Assembly (NCBI GenBank): GCA_031761875.1
Contig: CP134492.1
Coordinates: 3,348,001-3,412,000 of the forward strand
Direction: 5' to 3'
DNA from: Bacillaceae bacterium IKA-2
GTDB lineage: Bacteria; Bacillota; Bacilli; Bacillales; Anaerobacillaceae
DNA length: 64,000 bases
Part shown: positions 44,596-55,000 of the stretch, one piece after another
Numbering within the stretch: the stretch's first letter is position 1
Layout of the letters: each line of letters opens with the position of its first letter
Translations under genes and position numbers: made by a program
The notes under the pieces: model-generated
What the model was told of the DNA's origin: nothing
What the model saw: the letters and a program-made list of their open reading frames with translations, nothing else
The model's database searches: none

Positions 44596-45525
44596 TTATT
44601 CAGTATAGCCCATTAGAATTCGAGCGTATGGTGCATCGGCAGGCAGAACAATTACAGTTTGATCATCAATTGTTTTTTCATAACTTTGTAGGGTTCGATA
44701 TAGGTTATAAAATTCTACATCCTTACCGAAAGCTTCATTATAAAGTTGCGCTGCGCCTGCTTCCCCTTCACCAATAATTTCATTTGCATCAGCATTTGCG
44801 ATTGCGACAATTTCTTTTTCTTCACGATCTGTATTAGCTCTAATTCTATTTGCCTCTGCATCCCCTTGAGATAGGTAATCTTGAGCAATAGAATTACGTT
44901 CAGAAATCATCCGGCGGTAAACAGCCTGCTCATTTTCTTCCGGTAAATCCGCTCGTTTCATTCTCACATCGGTTACTGAAATTCCATAATTATCTCGGTC
45001 TAACAACATATTTACTCTTTCTAAAATACGGTCATTGAAACTACCACGAGATGCGGATTCATCATTAATAATTTCGTCGTAGTCTAGCTGGCCAAGTTCA
45101 GCACGGATGATCGAGTAAATAAAATTCATCATAATTGCTTCAGCACGATCAATTGTTTGAGCGTTACCGATCATTAGCTGTGGATCGTCAATTTTCCAAA
45201 TCGCATAATTATCGACTAATATACGTTTTTTATCACGCGTATTAATTTCGGTTGGCTCGACATCTAAAATCATTTGTCTTTTAGTTAGCGTTGAAACAGA
45301 TTGAATAAATGGAACTTTAACATTTATACCTGGTTTATCAATAACTTTAACTACTTCTCCAAATTGTCTAACTACTTTATACTCACCTTGTTGAACAATA
45401 AATAAGTTATTGAGTAAAAAAAGGAAAAGACCAATCAGGATAACTAAAACAATCGCCAACTTTGAATATTTTTTCCACTCCTCTGGTGGTTTCATTTCAC
45501 TAAAATCAATAATTTTATCGCTCAT
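44596..45525 (-). CDS. hflC: HflC, SPFH-domain membrane protease modulator
   Basis: 309 residues with one N-terminal transmembrane helix (about 22-42) and a prohibitin/SPFH domain outside (GEYKVVRQFGEVVKVIDKPG, RADLPEENEQAVYRRMISERN). With HflK it forms a cage around FtsH in E. coli. Partner hflK lies directly upstream with a 1-bp overlap (TAATG type). Confidence 0.93.
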   Translation of the reverse strand: MSDKIIDFSEMKPPEEWKKYSKLAIVLVILIGLFLFLLNNLFIVQQGEYKVVRQFGEVVKVIDKPGINVKVPFIQSVSTLTKRQMILDVEPTEINTRDKKRILVDNYAIWKIDDPQLMIGNAQTIDRAEAIMMNFIYSIIRAELGQLDYDEIINDESASRGSFNDRILERVNMLLDRDNYGISVTDVRMKRADLPEENEQAVYRRMISERNSIAQDYLSQGDAEANRIRANTDREEKEIVAIANADANEIIGEGEAGAAQLYNEAFGKDVEFYNLYRTLQSYEKTIDDQTVIVLPADAPYARILMGYTE

Positions 45526-46529
45526 TAGTTACCACTCCCTTCAGTAGCTGGTGCTGGGTCTGGAGCTGCTACTGGTGGTGCAGACTCCGTTGTTCGCTCA
45601 AGAGAACGAATTGGTAAATATTTTACGGTATCACTGCTACTATCCATAATATAAATTTCTGTATTAGGTAACACTTTTTCAAGGGTTTCAATAACTAAAC
45701 GACTTCTTGTAACCTCTTCATTAATTAAAAATTCACTATAAAGAGCATTAAATCTTGCAACATCACCACGAGCTCGCTCTAAACGTTCGGTTCTTGTTCC
45801 TTCAGCGCGGGAAATAATTGCATCTTTCTCACCTTCAGCTTCATTGATTATTTGGTTGCGGTATTTATTTGCGTCGTTTACTTTTGTTAATCGTTCTTCA
45901 CGAGCATCTGTAACTTCCATAAACGCACGTCGCACATCTTCATTAGGCAACTCAACGTCTTGTAGTTTTACATCCATAACCGAAATTCCAATATCATATT
46001 GTTCAATTAACCCTACTAGATAATCCCAAACTTGTGCTTCAATTTCAGGTCGTTGATCTGTTAAGGCGTCATCAATACGTGAACTTCCAATTATTCCACG
46101 GAGAGATGCAGAAGTAGCACTAAATAAGATCTGTTCTGGGTCATCAGAATTAAATAAAAAGCGTTCCGGATCTGTAATTCTCCACTGTACTACTAAGTCA
46201 GCAAGTAAAATGTTTTCGTCTCCGGTAATCATTTTTGCTTCATCACGATACTCAACTACTTGCCCATCTTGTTCATCATAACCAAGCGTAGTTGTGTATG
46301 TGCCTCTTGATAAGATTTCCACTCGTTGAATCGGCCAAGGCAATTTAAACTTTAATCCTGGTTCAGTAATATGTTCATCTACTTTACCAAAAGTAATCAG
46401 AGCTGCTTGTTCAGATTCATCCACTATATACCATCCTGTTGTCAAAAACAAAGCCGATACGGCGATAATAATAAGTGAAAAAAAGCCGACAATTAATTGC
46501 TTAACTGTTACCATAATTTGTTTCCCCAC
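45525..46529 (-). CDS. hflK: HflK, SPFH-domain membrane protease modulator
   Basis: 334 residues, one N-terminal transmembrane helix (about 9-30), then the SPFH domain (DESEQAALITFGKVDEHITEPGLKFKLPWPIQ) and a coiled coil with VELPNEDVRRAFMEVTDAREER, ending in a Pro/Ala-rich tail. Coupled to hflC. The pair is inserted between phoR and polA relative to B. subtilis. Confidence 0.93.
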   Translation of the reverse strand: MGKQIMVTVKQLIVGFFSLIIIAVSALFLTTGWYIVDESEQAALITFGKVDEHITEPGLKFKLPWPIQRVEILSRGTYTTTLGYDEQDGQVVEYRDEAKMITGDENILLADLVVQWRITDPERFLFNSDDPEQILFSATSASLRGIIGSSRIDDALTDQRPEIEAQVWDYLVGLIEQYDIGISVMDVKLQDVELPNEDVRRAFMEVTDAREERLTKVNDANKYRNQIINEAEGEKDAIISRAEGTRTERLERARGDVARFNALYSEFLINEEVTRSRLVIETLEKVLPNTEIYIMDSSSDTVKYLPIRSLERTTESAPPVAAPDPAPATEGSGN

Positions 46530-46693
46530 TTTCCTTTTTTATATTTCTATACTGCTACCATTATACGTACGTTTCTAATAAAATAAAAGTTTCAGAACTT
46601 TCCATTTTATATTTTTGTTTCGATAACGAAACACTGAATTGGCATGACAAAGTTTATGAAAAATTAAATTACTAGTTGATATTTTTAATATAA

Positions 46694-48469
46694 CTACTTT
46701 TTTGCTTGTACTTTTAAAAATCGAATTGTGAACGACGTTCCTTTTCCCATTTCACTTTCCACTGAAAGCTCACCATGATGAGCTTCAACTAAATGCTTAA
46801 CAATAGCTAAACCAAGACCTGTACCGCCTGAGTTTCGACTTCTGGCCCGATCTACGCGATAAAATCTTTCAAATACACGTGGGATTTCTTCTTTTCTAAT
46901 CCCGATTCCGGTATCTTCTACTGTAAACAGTATCATTCCCTCAGTTTCTTTAATAAAAATAACAATATGTCCACCAGTTGGTGTATACGTAATCGCATTA
47001 TTTACTAAATTAATCATGATTTGCTTAATCCTTAACGGATCTCCTTCAATGACACCTGAACCATCTTTTTCTTTTTTTAGCTTAATTTTCTTTTGATCAG
47101 CTTTACTATTTAGCATGACTATTACATCATCGGTGAGCATACTTAAATCAACACGCTGCCAGTTAAGTTGAAATTTACTTTGTTCTATTTTAGACAACTC
47201 AAGTAAATCTTGGATCAAAACTTGCAACCGCTCAGACTCTTCCCAAATAATTTTTAAAAACCGTTTCCGAAGTGTTTCATCTTCTGCCGCGCCATCTAGT
47301 AATGTTTCAGTAAATCCTTTCACTGAAGTTACTGGCGTTTTTAGTTCATGAGAAACGTTAGCTACAAAATCTTTACGGACTTGTTCAAGCTTTTTTAGTT
47401 CGGTTATATCATGAAATACAAGGACGATTCCTTTTAGAGATTCTTTTCCTCCACTGCTAATAATTGGTGCAGCATACACATCAAAATGACGCATCTCTAA
47501 CTGTATTGGTAAGATTATATGTCTTTTTTGACGCTTTTCTGTCAAAAATATATCTTGAATAATTTTATTGATGTCCTTATGAGGTATAACACTATAATAA
47601 ATCTTATTAAGCCAGTTATCAGTATCCTCTTGAAATATTTGTTTGCAAGATTTATTAATAATGCTTATTTCACCTTTAATATTAATTAAAATTAATCCGC
47701 TGCCCATATTTTCAATTAATGTTTCAAGTCTTTCTTGTTGCGCTTGATAGATACTCGTTACTTCCTCAAGGTTTTTCGCAAGCACATTTAGCGACTTGCT
47801 TAGTTGGCCTGTTTCATCATTTTTCACATGAGAAGTCCTTGCTTTAAAATTACCTCTTGCTAGGTGGTTGGCAACTGCAGTAGCTTCTTCGATCGGCTTT
47901 ACCATTTCATTCATTATTCTTGAACTTAGAAAAATAATAATAAGAAATGCAATCGAAAAACTAAAAAAGAGCAATCCCCATATTTTTTTATAAACTTGTT
48001 CTAAAAAATCTATCGGTAATCCTAAACGAACATAACCAATTAATTGATTGTTTTCTTCGAGGGGGACTGCATAATAAAAAAGTTTAGCACCGATAGTATT
48101 ACTAAAACGTATTGCTTGCCCTTCTCCAATTTGCCCAATTCCCTTTATCTCAGGCCTATTTAAATAATTTCCCATCTCCGTCGAATTCGTTTCAGTCTCA
48201 GCAATAACCTCTCCAGTTACTAAAATAATTGTTACTCTTGCAGCAAGTTGTTCACCTATTTCGTTAACGATGTTTTGTAAGTTTGGATTTTCTAGCCCTG
48301 TTTCACGAACGTTAATCGCAACAATTTTAGCTTCTTTTGATACTCTTTCACTTAGTTGATCTATATAAAATCCTTTAAACATCTGACCTAATAGAAGTCC
48401 TAAACCTACTAATACGAGTAAAATCGCAACTAATAAAGAGAAAGTTAATCTAACTCGATATTTATGCAT
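46694..48469 (-). CDS. phoR: Phosphate regulon sensor kinase PhoR
   Basis: 591-residue membrane histidine kinase. Two transmembrane helices (about 8-30 and 165-185) flank an extracellular PAS-like domain; HAMP at about 187-240, cytoplasmic PAS at about 240-355, HisKA with FVANVSHELKTPVTSVKGF, then N (NLVNNAITYTP), DTGIGI and GTGLGLAI boxes. All catalytic motifs are intact. It overlaps phoP by 8 bp. Assigned to PhoR by architecture and by phoP-phoR-polA synteny. Confidence 0.93.
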   Translation of the reverse strand: MHKYRVRLTFSLLVAILLVLVGLGLLLGQMFKGFYIDQLSERVSKEAKIVAINVRETGLENPNLQNIVNEIGEQLAARVTIILVTGEVIAETETNSTEMGNYLNRPEIKGIGQIGEGQAIRFSNTIGAKLFYYAVPLEENNQLIGYVRLGLPIDFLEQVYKKIWGLLFFSFSIAFLIIIFLSSRIMNEMVKPIEEATAVANHLARGNFKARTSHVKNDETGQLSKSLNVLAKNLEEVTSIYQAQQERLETLIENMGSGLILINIKGEISIINKSCKQIFQEDTDNWLNKIYYSVIPHKDINKIIQDIFLTEKRQKRHIILPIQLEMRHFDVYAAPIISSGGKESLKGIVLVFHDITELKKLEQVRKDFVANVSHELKTPVTSVKGFTETLLDGAAEDETLRKRFLKIIWEESERLQVLIQDLLELSKIEQSKFQLNWQRVDLSMLTDDVIVMLNSKADQKKIKLKKEKDGSGVIEGDPLRIKQIMINLVNNAITYTPTGGHIVIFIKETEGMILFTVEDTGIGIRKEEIPRVFERFYRVDRARSRNSGGTGLGLAIVKHLVEAHHGELSVESEMGKGTSFTIRFLKVQAKK

Positions 48470-49181
48470 CCAATAATGGCTCCTCTAGCTTATAACCGAG
48501 TCCACGGATTGTTTTTATATAAATTGGTTTTTTTGTGTTTGGTTCAATTTTTTCCCTTAGGTGACTAATATGTACATCAACTATTCTTGTATCGCCAACA
48601 AATTCATAATTCCAAACCGCACTAAGTAGTCTGTCCCTTGTTAAGACTCGACCTTTGTGAGTGGCTAAGTGTAATAATAGCTCAAATTCTTTTGGTGTTA
48701 GTTCAAGTAGATTTCCTTTATTATATACCTGATAGTTTTCTGGGAATATTTCAACTTCTCCTATTTTCAAGGATTCTTTTTTAAACTCGACAGCCGTGGT
48801 TTCATCTGCTGAGTTACTGACACGACGAAGAATTGCACGAATACGAGCAACGACTTCCCTCGGGCTAAATGGTTTGGTTAAATAGTCGTCAGCACCTAAT
48901 TCTAGTCCTAGTACTTTATCAAATTCATCATCTTTAGCCGTAAGCATTAAAATAGGTGTAGTAATTTTATTTTGCCTTAACTTCTTACAAACTTCCAATC
49001 CATCCATTTCAGGAATCATCAAATCAAGAATAATTAAATCAAATTTACCTTGCATTGCGAGTTCAAATGCTGACTTTCCATCCATGGTTGTTTCCACTTG
49101 ATAACCTGCTTGTTCCAAGTTAAACTGCAATAATGTAACAATTGATTCTTCGTCATCAACAACTAATAATTTCTGACCCAT
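48462..49181 (-). CDS. phoP: Phosphate regulon response regulator PhoP
   Basis: 239 residues, OmpR family. Receiver with VVDDEE, phospho-acceptor D53 in LIILDLMIPEMDG and Lys in YLTKPFSPRE; C-terminal winged helix with LTPKEFELLLHLATH and VWNYEFVGDTRIVDVHISHL. Start ATG 49181 (MGQKLLVVDD) has TAGGGAGGTC upstream; the longer frame is not needed. Controls phosphate-starvation genes in Bacillus. Confidence 0.95.
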   Translation of the reverse strand: MGQKLLVVDDEESIVTLLQFNLEQAGYQVETTMDGKSAFELAMQGKFDLIILDLMIPEMDGLEVCKKLRQNKITTPILMLTAKDDEFDKVLGLELGADDYLTKPFSPREVVARIRAILRRVSNSADETTAVEFKKESLKIGEVEIFPENYQVYNKGNLLELTPKEFELLLHLATHKGRVLTRDRLLSAVWNYEFVGDTRIVDVHISHLREKIEPNTKKPIYIKTIRGLGYKLEEPLLDA

Positions 49182-49526
49182 TATTGACCTCCCTATGTAA
49201 ATTACAAACCCTATATTTATTTCTGCTACATTCACTAGTGTGCGTCAGGAATTGGAGCTAATTATCATTCTAAGTCCAAAAATTAACGATTTCCTTGTCA
49301 TGTTGGAAAAACTTCTTATCCTAGTAAGGGTTTACTCGTTCGAAATACCTGCTTTTATATTACTCCTTTTTCATTTATATTACAAAGAAGATCTTGCTCT
49401 TGTAATGAAGGCCCCAAAACGCACATATTTGGCCACATAACAGTTAAATTATTTTTTTACCGTCTTAAAATTAAAGTAAAAAAGAGGTTACACACTTTTA
49501 CGTGAGCAACCTCTTTTTTCAATCCT
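49182..49526 (-). promoter_or_regulatory. phoP upstream region and MaoC-gene terminator
   Basis: 345 bp. At 49478-49519 AAAAAAGAGGTT pairs with AACCTCTTTTTT, a terminator that works for the MaoC-like gene and probably both ways. The remaining 295 bp should hold the phoP promoter. I saw no clear PHO box. A 66-codon frame on the + strand here lacks a ribosome site. Confidence 0.6.
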
Positions 49527-50006
49527 TTAAAAGTTTTCAAAATTGCCACTTTTAAAACCTAACTGTTTTAACTCGTAGGGAGGACAAACTCCCATTTTAC
49601 CTTCGACAATTACAACGCCAAATTCGTCTATCCCTTCTACCTTTAACTCAACAAAATGATTTTTCTCATCAATAACAATTGTCTCAAGTAAAAGAGTTAG
49701 TGACCCATAATGATAGAGAGGATTCGGGAATCTCAAATCCTGACTAACGACGGAACTCCCAGGTCCTGGTAAATATTTTGAGATTGCCGCAGTAATAAAT
49801 CCTGTCATCATAATTTGAGGAACAATTGGTTTTTCAAATGGTGTTTGTGATGCGTAATCATGCTGAATAAAAAGTGGGTTAGCATCATCTGTTATTCCCA
49901 AGTACAACAAAATATCCTTGTCCTTAATCTTTTTCGTTAATTTTAACTTTTCGCCAACTTTCATCGAACTAACATTTCTGCCCACTCGACGTTTTTTGTT
50001 AAACAT
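49527..50006 (-). CDS. MaoC-like hot-dog dehydratase family protein
   Basis: 159 residues from ATG 50006 (MFNKKRRVGRNVS), with GCGGGG upstream. The MaoC hydratase signature is seen as ILLYLGITDDANPLFIQHDYA and TPFEKPIVPQIMMTGFITAAIS. The usual catalytic D-x4-H (ND..H) appears as DDANPLFIQHD. Related proteins hydrate enoyl thioesters; the substrate here is not known. Lies between mdh and phoP, as a conserved acyl-hydratase does in several bacilli. A cre site precedes it. Confidence 0.8.
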   Translation of the reverse strand: MFNKKRRVGRNVSSMKVGEKLKLTKKIKDKDILLYLGITDDANPLFIQHDYASQTPFEKPIVPQIMMTGFITAAISKYLPGPGSSVVSQDLRFPNPLYHYGSLTLLLETIVIDEKNHFVELKVEGIDEFGVVIVEGKMGVCPPYELKQLGFKSGNFENF

Positions 50007-50056
50007 GATAAATGCACCCCGCTTTTGATCTGTAAACTCCCACTTCAATCACACCG

Positions 50057-50070
50057 AGGAAGCGCTTTCA
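50057..50070 (-). promoter_or_regulatory. Candidate cre site (CcpA) before the MaoC-like gene
   Basis: TGAAAGCGCTTCCT on the minus strand fits TGWAARCGYTWNCW at every position. It lies 51 bases before the MaoC-like start codon and beyond the mdh terminator. Confidence 0.6.
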
Positions 50071-50082
50071 TTTTCCCATAAA

Positions 50083-50115
50083 TAGAAATCCGATTATTTT
50101 TATATCGGATTTCTA
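50083..50115 (-). terminator. mdh terminator
   Basis: TAGAAATCCGAT pairs with ATCGGATTTCTA around a nine-base loop; ATTTATG follows on the minus strand. Three TTTATTGA units (about 50142-50167) lie between it and the mdh stop. Confidence 0.7.
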
Positions 50116-50160
50116 CTTAAATGAAATTCATTCACTTATGGATTTTATTGATTTATTGAT

Positions 50161-51102
50161 TTATTGATTTAGAATAGTCATTACACTTGTAACTGAATCA
50201 ACTGACTTTTGCAATGCTGCTTTTTCATCATCAGTTAAATCTAGTTCGATAATTTTCTCAATGCCATCGCCACCAATAATGGTTGGTACACCTAAGTATA
50301 AATCAGTATAGCCGTATTCACCTTCTAAATATGCAATCGTTGCCATAATGCGTTTCTTATCTTTTATAATTGCTTCTACCATTTGAACAATCGCTGCTGC
50401 TGGAGCATAATACGCGCTGCCGTTACCTAATAAATTGACGATTTCCCCGCCACCTTTACGCGTACGGTTAACGATCTCTTCTAAACGCTCTGCAGGAATT
50501 AGTTTCTGTAAAGGAATTCCACCAGCGTATGAATAACGTACTAAAGGCACCATGTCATCACCATGTCCTCCTAATACAAAACCTGTTACGTCTTCAACTG
50601 ATACATTCAATTCTTGAGAAACAAATGCACGGAAGCGCGCAGTATCTAAAACGCCTGATTGGCCAATGACACGATTTTTTGGGAATCCAGATTCCTTATA
50701 TACCGAATAAGTCATAGCGTCTACTGGATTAGTAAGAACCACAATATAACAATTTGGTGAATGTTTTACAATTTCCTTTGTTACTGCTTTCATAATTTTA
50801 GCATTTGTATTAACTAAATCGTCACGACTCATACCAGGCTTTCTAGCAATACCAGCAGTTATTACAACAACATCAGAGTCTGCTGTATCTTCATAGTTTG
50901 AAGTTCCAACAATGTTTGAGTCAAATCCCTGGACTGGACTTGCTTGTAACATATCTAATGCCTTTCCTTTCGTTGAGTTTTCCATTTGTGGAATATCAAC
51001 TAAAACGACATCACCTAATTCTTTTTGAGCACACATTAATGCTGTTGTTGCTCCCGTGAAACCGCCACCAATAACTGAAATTTTTCTTCTTTTAATTGCC
51101 AT
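50161..51102 (-). CDS. mdh: Malate dehydrogenase
   Basis: 313 residues, LDH-like NAD-dependent malate dehydrogenase of the TCA cycle. Nucleotide site [16 protein letters not shown], catalytic pair in [10 protein letters not shown] and [14 protein letters not shown], substrate-discriminating Arg in [15 protein letters not shown]. citZ-icd-mdh order as in B. subtilis. Confidence 0.97.
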   Translation of the reverse strand: MAIKRRKISVIGGGFTGATTALMCAQKELGDVVLVDIPQMENSTKGKALDMLQASPVQGFDSNIVGTSNYEDTADSDVVVITAGIARKPGMSRDDLVNTNAKIMKAVTKEIVKHSPNCYIVVLTNPVDAMTYSVYKESGFPKNRVIGQSGVLDTARFRAFVSQELNVSVEDVTGFVLGGHGDDMVPLVRYSYAGGIPLQKLIPAERLEEIVNRTRKGGGEIVNLLGNGSAYYAPAAAIVQMVEAIIKDKKRIMATIAYLEGEYGYTDLYLGVPTIIGGDGIEKIIELDLTDDEKAALQKSVDSVTSVMTILNQ

Positions 51103-51296
51103 TTTTTTTCGCTCCCTATCTTTTTTAGAGTGTATTTACATACGCATAGAAGTTCTCATTTCCAGAGAAAACTTATAGGCACGTAGCTTAGCTTGTCTTA
51201 TCATACAAAAAAGAGAAGGATGACTCACAAGGATTCAACACTATAAGAATGCGTTTTTCACCTTATCGGAGCCAACCTACTTATTTTTTTAACATT

Positions 51297-51324
51297 AGGC
51301 ATCTCCAAGAAAATAATGCCTTAG
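51297..51324. repeat. Short repeat relative at the icd 3' end
   Basis: TAGGCATCTCCAAGAAAATAATGCCTTA, a 28-bp relative of the elements at 10681 and 39921 lacking the GATCAGTATGA core. Its ends AGGCAT/ATGCCT are complementary, so it may terminate icd; it includes the icd stop codon. (Sequence given here in two parts: TAGGCATCTCCAAG and AAAATAATGCCTTA.). Confidence 0.4.
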
Positions 51325-52592
51325 TTCATGTTATTAATTAATGCATCACCAAACTCAGAACATTTTACTTCTGTTGCTCCATCCATTAAGCGTGCAAAGT
51401 CATATGTTACTACTTTACTTGCAATTGTTTTATCCATAGCAGTGATAATTAAATCAGCAGCTTCATTCCAGCCCAAGTGACGAAGCATTAACTCTCCTGA
51501 AAGTATTACAGAAGAAGGATTTACTTTATCAAGACCAGCATATTTTGGTGCTGTACCATGTGTAGCTTCGAAAATTGCATGTCCTGTTACGTTGTTAATG
51601 TTTGCACCAGGCGCAATTCCAATTCCACCTACTTGAGCCGCTAGAGCATCTGAAGCATAATCACCATTTAAGTTCATTGTAGCTACTACATCAAAATCTT
51701 TTGGTCGCGTCAGAATTTGTTGTAAGAAAATGTCAGCAATGCAATCTTTAATAATAATTTTACCAGCTGCTTCTGCAGCAGATTGAGCTTTGTTAGCTGC
51801 ATCTTGACCGTCTTTTTCCACAATCAAATCATATTCAGCCCAAGTGAATACTTTATCAGCAAATTCCTTTTCTGCTAATTCATAACTCCAGTTTTTAAAG
51901 GCTCCCTCTGTGAACTTCATGATATTGCCTTTATGAACGATTGTTACGCTCTTACGGCCTTCTTTAATTGCATATTCGATTGCTGCACGCATTAAACGAG
52001 CCGTTCCTTCTTGTGAAATCGGCTTAACTCCAATACCAGAAGTTTCTGGGAAACGAATATTTTTAACACCCATTTCATCTCTTAAGAAAGCAATAACCTT
52101 CTCAGCTTCTGGAGTTCCTTGTTTCCATTCAATACCAGCATAAATATCTTCAGTATTTTCACGAAAAATAACAATATCTGTATCTTCAGGTCTCTTTATT
52201 GGAGAAGGTACTCCTTTAAAGTATTTAACTGGACGTAAGCAAGTATATAAATCTAACTCTTGACGAAGAGCTACGTTAAGGGAACTGAAACCACCACCAA
52301 TTGGCGTTGTTAACGGACCTTTAATAGCAATAAAATAGTCTCGTACTGCCTGTAGTGTTGCCTCTGGTAACCACTCACCTGTTTGATCGAAAGCTTTTTC
52401 ACCAGCCAAAATTTCTTTCCAGACGATGCTCTTTTCACCTTTATACGCTTTTTCAACAGCAGCTTCTAATACACGAGAAGCAGAAGCCCAAATATCTGGT
52501 CCAATACCGTCACCTTCTATGTAAGGGATTATAGGATTGTTAGGAACGTTTAAAATACCATTTTGTACTGTGATTTTTTCGCCGTTTGTCAT
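51321..52592 (-). CDS. icd: Isocitrate dehydrogenase (NADP)
   Basis: 423 residues. Phosphate-loop serine region [35 protein letters not shown], metal-binding Asp in [16 protein letters not shown], and NADP site [15 protein letters not shown] with Lys and Tyr expected for NADP use. AGGAGG upstream. Part of the citZ-icd-mdh group. Confidence 0.97.
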   Translation of the reverse strand: MTNGEKITVQNGILNVPNNPIIPYIEGDGIGPDIWASASRVLEAAVEKAYKGEKSIVWKEILAGEKAFDQTGEWLPEATLQAVRDYFIAIKGPLTTPIGGGFSSLNVALRQELDLYTCLRPVKYFKGVPSPIKRPEDTDIVIFRENTEDIYAGIEWKQGTPEAEKVIAFLRDEMGVKNIRFPETSGIGVKPISQEGTARLMRAAIEYAIKEGRKSVTIVHKGNIMKFTEGAFKNWSYELAEKEFADKVFTWAEYDLIVEKDGQDAANKAQSAAEAAGKIIIKDCIADIFLQQILTRPKDFDVVATMNLNGDYASDALAAQVGGIGIAPGANINNVTGHAIFEATHGTAPKYAGLDKVNPSSVILSGELMLRHLGWNEAADLIITAMDKTIASKVVTYDFARLMDGATEVKCSEFGDALINNMN

Positions 52593-52743
52593 TAATAATT
52601 ACCTCCTGAAAGATTCTTTTTTTTCTAAAAATATGTATTCAGAGTTATGAAAAACTAGATTTTTGTTAACTCACACAAATATCAGTTTTTCATATAATAA
52701 CCTTTTATCTATTTTTACGGTTATATTCCCCTACTACATTAAA

Positions 52744-53859
52744 TTAGCGTTTCTCCATTGGAACATATACTTGTTTATCCGGACCGATATACTCAGCGCG
52801 AGGTCTAATTAAACGGTTGTTGCTATATTGCTCCATTATGTGTGCAATCCATCCAGACATTCTACTAATTGCAAAGATTGGTGTAAACAAGTCATGTTTA
52901 ATACCTAAGCTATGATACGCACTTGCTGAATAAAAATCAACATTTGGCAATAGACCTTTTTCACGTGTTACGATTTCATCAATTTTAATAGACATTTCAT
53001 ACCATTTTGACTCACCAGTAACTTTGGTTAACTGCTTAGACATTTCTTTTAAATGCTTAGCGCGCGGGTCTCCATCTTTATATACACGATGTCCAAAGCC
53101 CATAATCTTAACTTTATTATTTAATTCATTCATAATATACGGTTCTACATTTTCAACTTCGCCAATTTCCATTAGCATAGCCATTACTCTTTCATTTGCG
53201 CCACCATGTAGAGGTCCTTTAAGCGCTCCAATTGCTGCTGTAATACCTGAATACATATCAGATAGTGTAGCGACACAAACACGAGCTGTAAACGTCGATG
53301 CATTTAATTCATGATCAGCATGTAAAACTAATGCTTTATTAAAGACGTCAACAGAAATTGCATCCGGCTCTTCGCCGTTTAGCATGTATAAGAAATTAGC
53401 TGCAAAGCCTAAATCTTTACGAGGTGCGACAGGCTCTTTGCCCTCACGAATTCGTGAAAACGCTGTCACGATCGTTTGCACTTGTGCTTGCAATTTTAAT
53501 GCTTTACGCTTATTTGCTTCTTCAGATGCATCATCCGCTTCTGTGTCATATAATCCCAAAATTGAAATGGATGTGCGTAACGCTGCCATAGGATGAACCT
53601 GGTCAATCGGGTAACTCTTCATTTGATCAATAACACCTTGGGGAATTTCAGCGTATCCAGCTAAATCCTCAGTGAGTTGCTTTAATTCGTCCTCTTTTGG
53701 AAGACGACCATTCCATAATAAGAAAATTACTTCCTCAAAACTTGCATGATCAGTTAAATTGTCGATATCGAATCCTTGATACGTTAACACCCCGTCAATA
53801 ATTGAGCTTACGCTCGACGTTGTTGCGACAACACCTTCAAGACCTTTAGTTTTACTCAT
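52744..53859 (-). CDS. citZ: Citrate synthase
   Basis: 371 residues, small dimeric type. Catalytic residues in GPLHGGANERVMAML (His), GFGHRVYKDGDPRAK (His) and VDFYSASAYHSLGI (Asp). Makes citrate from oxaloacetate and acetyl-CoA. First of citZ-icd-mdh, with 151 bp to icd, which may carry its own signals. Confidence 0.97.
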   Translation of the reverse strand: MSKTKGLEGVVATTSSVSSIIDGVLTYQGFDIDNLTDHASFEEVIFLLWNGRLPKEDELKQLTEDLAGYAEIPQGVIDQMKSYPIDQVHPMAALRTSISILGLYDTEADDASEEANKRKALKLQAQVQTIVTAFSRIREGKEPVAPRKDLGFAANFLYMLNGEEPDAISVDVFNKALVLHADHELNASTFTARVCVATLSDMYSGITAAIGALKGPLHGGANERVMAMLMEIGEVENVEPYIMNELNNKVKIMGFGHRVYKDGDPRAKHLKEMSKQLTKVTGESKWYEMSIKIDEIVTREKGLLPNVDFYSASAYHSLGIKHDLFTPIFAISRMSGWIAHIMEQYSNNRLIRPRAEYIGPDKQVYVPMEKR

Positions 53860-54245
53860 TTCTAAACCTCTCCTTTACTAATAAAATTCAAATTATTAAT
53901 ACTAATATTGTTTCTTTATACGAAGAAGGCCATCCAAAAAGTCCTTAAATAGCTATTTGCTGACGAATTATGATTTCTATTAAACTCGATCTAAAAAGAT
54001 TAGTAATTATGGCAAGATAGTTTTTTGTACTAAATTGAACATAACTTGCTAATCGTCAGCATTTTAATATTTTTTTTGCAATTAAGGCTTTTGAATTCAC
54101 TCTTTTTCTAAGATAAAAACTATGTAGACAAAAATGTTCCTAACCAAATTTAATTATAAACATATTTCACAGTTTTGTGAACTGATATTTTAAATAAATT
54201 TGATTATTTAAATTGTTGTGAAAACTTTCACGAACATTTCCTCTT
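53860..54245 (-). promoter_or_regulatory. citZ upstream region
   Basis: 386 bp of AT-rich DNA. TGCTGACGAATTA (53958-53970) and TAATCGTCAGCA (54050-54061) are inverted repeats about 80 bp apart, the second followed by TTTTAATATTTTTTTT on the + strand. ATAA-N8-TTAT at 53881-53896 is near a CcpC half-site pattern but has the wrong spacing. No gene seen. Confidence 0.45.
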
Positions 54246-54749
54246 TTAACCGATCGAGCTAAAAAAGCCCCAAATTCTCATTGCAAAATAAGCAATCCCA
54301 GCACCTATTAAAGGTCCAACTGCTACACCATTAAAAAGTGCAACCGCTAAAATCGTCCCAAAAACAAGAGCAACAGTAATATGGGGATCTGTTTGCAATA
54401 ATTCAATTCCGTTTGCCGCAATAATTGCAACCAATATACCTGATCCTAATGCAATCCATGCATATGTAGACTTCACAGCCTCAGTTAACTCTCGAAATCC
54501 AATTTGACCTGTAACAATCGGCACAAGTACTGTAATTGTGATTATCGTTACCCCAATATTAATTCCTTTTTGTTGCAATATAGGAAAAATTTTGTCTCCT
54601 ACACCAAACCATTTAATAGCCAAAAGAACAACTATCGCGATAATTAATGACTGGTTTTTTGCTATGATACCGATTAGTAGAACAATTAGCATAAATACTG
54701 TCGCCGATGATAACAAAAGAATTGCATCCTTCCTGAATAGGTCATACAA
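54246..54749 (-). CDS. ytwI: DUF441 membrane protein (YtwI-like)
   Basis: 167 residues with about four transmembrane helices. Family marks: IAKNQSLIIAIVVLLAIKW, FPILQQKGINIGVTIITI and VGPLIGAGIAYFAMRI. Conserved beside ytvI and citZ in Bacillus. Function unknown. Confidence 0.88.
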   Translation of the reverse strand: MYDLFRKDAILLLSSATVFMLIVLLIGIIAKNQSLIIAIVVLLAIKWFGVGDKIFPILQQKGINIGVTIITITVLVPIVTGQIGFRELTEAVKSTYAWIALGSGILVAIIAANGIELLQTDPHITVALVFGTILAVALFNGVAVGPLIGAGIAYFAMRIWGFFSSIG

Positions 54750-55000
54750 ATTTCATTTTATCACACAATTGACCATTTCGCCATCCAACCAAGCTATTTC
54801 GTTAAATATTTCAAATATTTGTAAGTGTAAATTTTCTTTTTGTAAATAATTGATTTATATTTCTTACTTTTAAATTTCCATTCTAAATAATGTAAACAAG
54901 CCATAGGCTAATTAATGAATACTTCCCCACTTTCGAGAATTTTAAAGTGAGAGTTACTAGTTTAAAACGATAAAAATTACTTAGAAGGGAGTACCTAAAG

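Noticed and set aside
49240-49440. 66-codon hydrophobic frame before phoP
   Set aside because: No ribosome site, GTG start, and it occupies the phoP promoter region.
53881-53896. CcpC-like ATAA...TTAT before citZ
   Set aside because: Spacing is 8 instead of 7 and such AT-rich pairs are expected by chance here.
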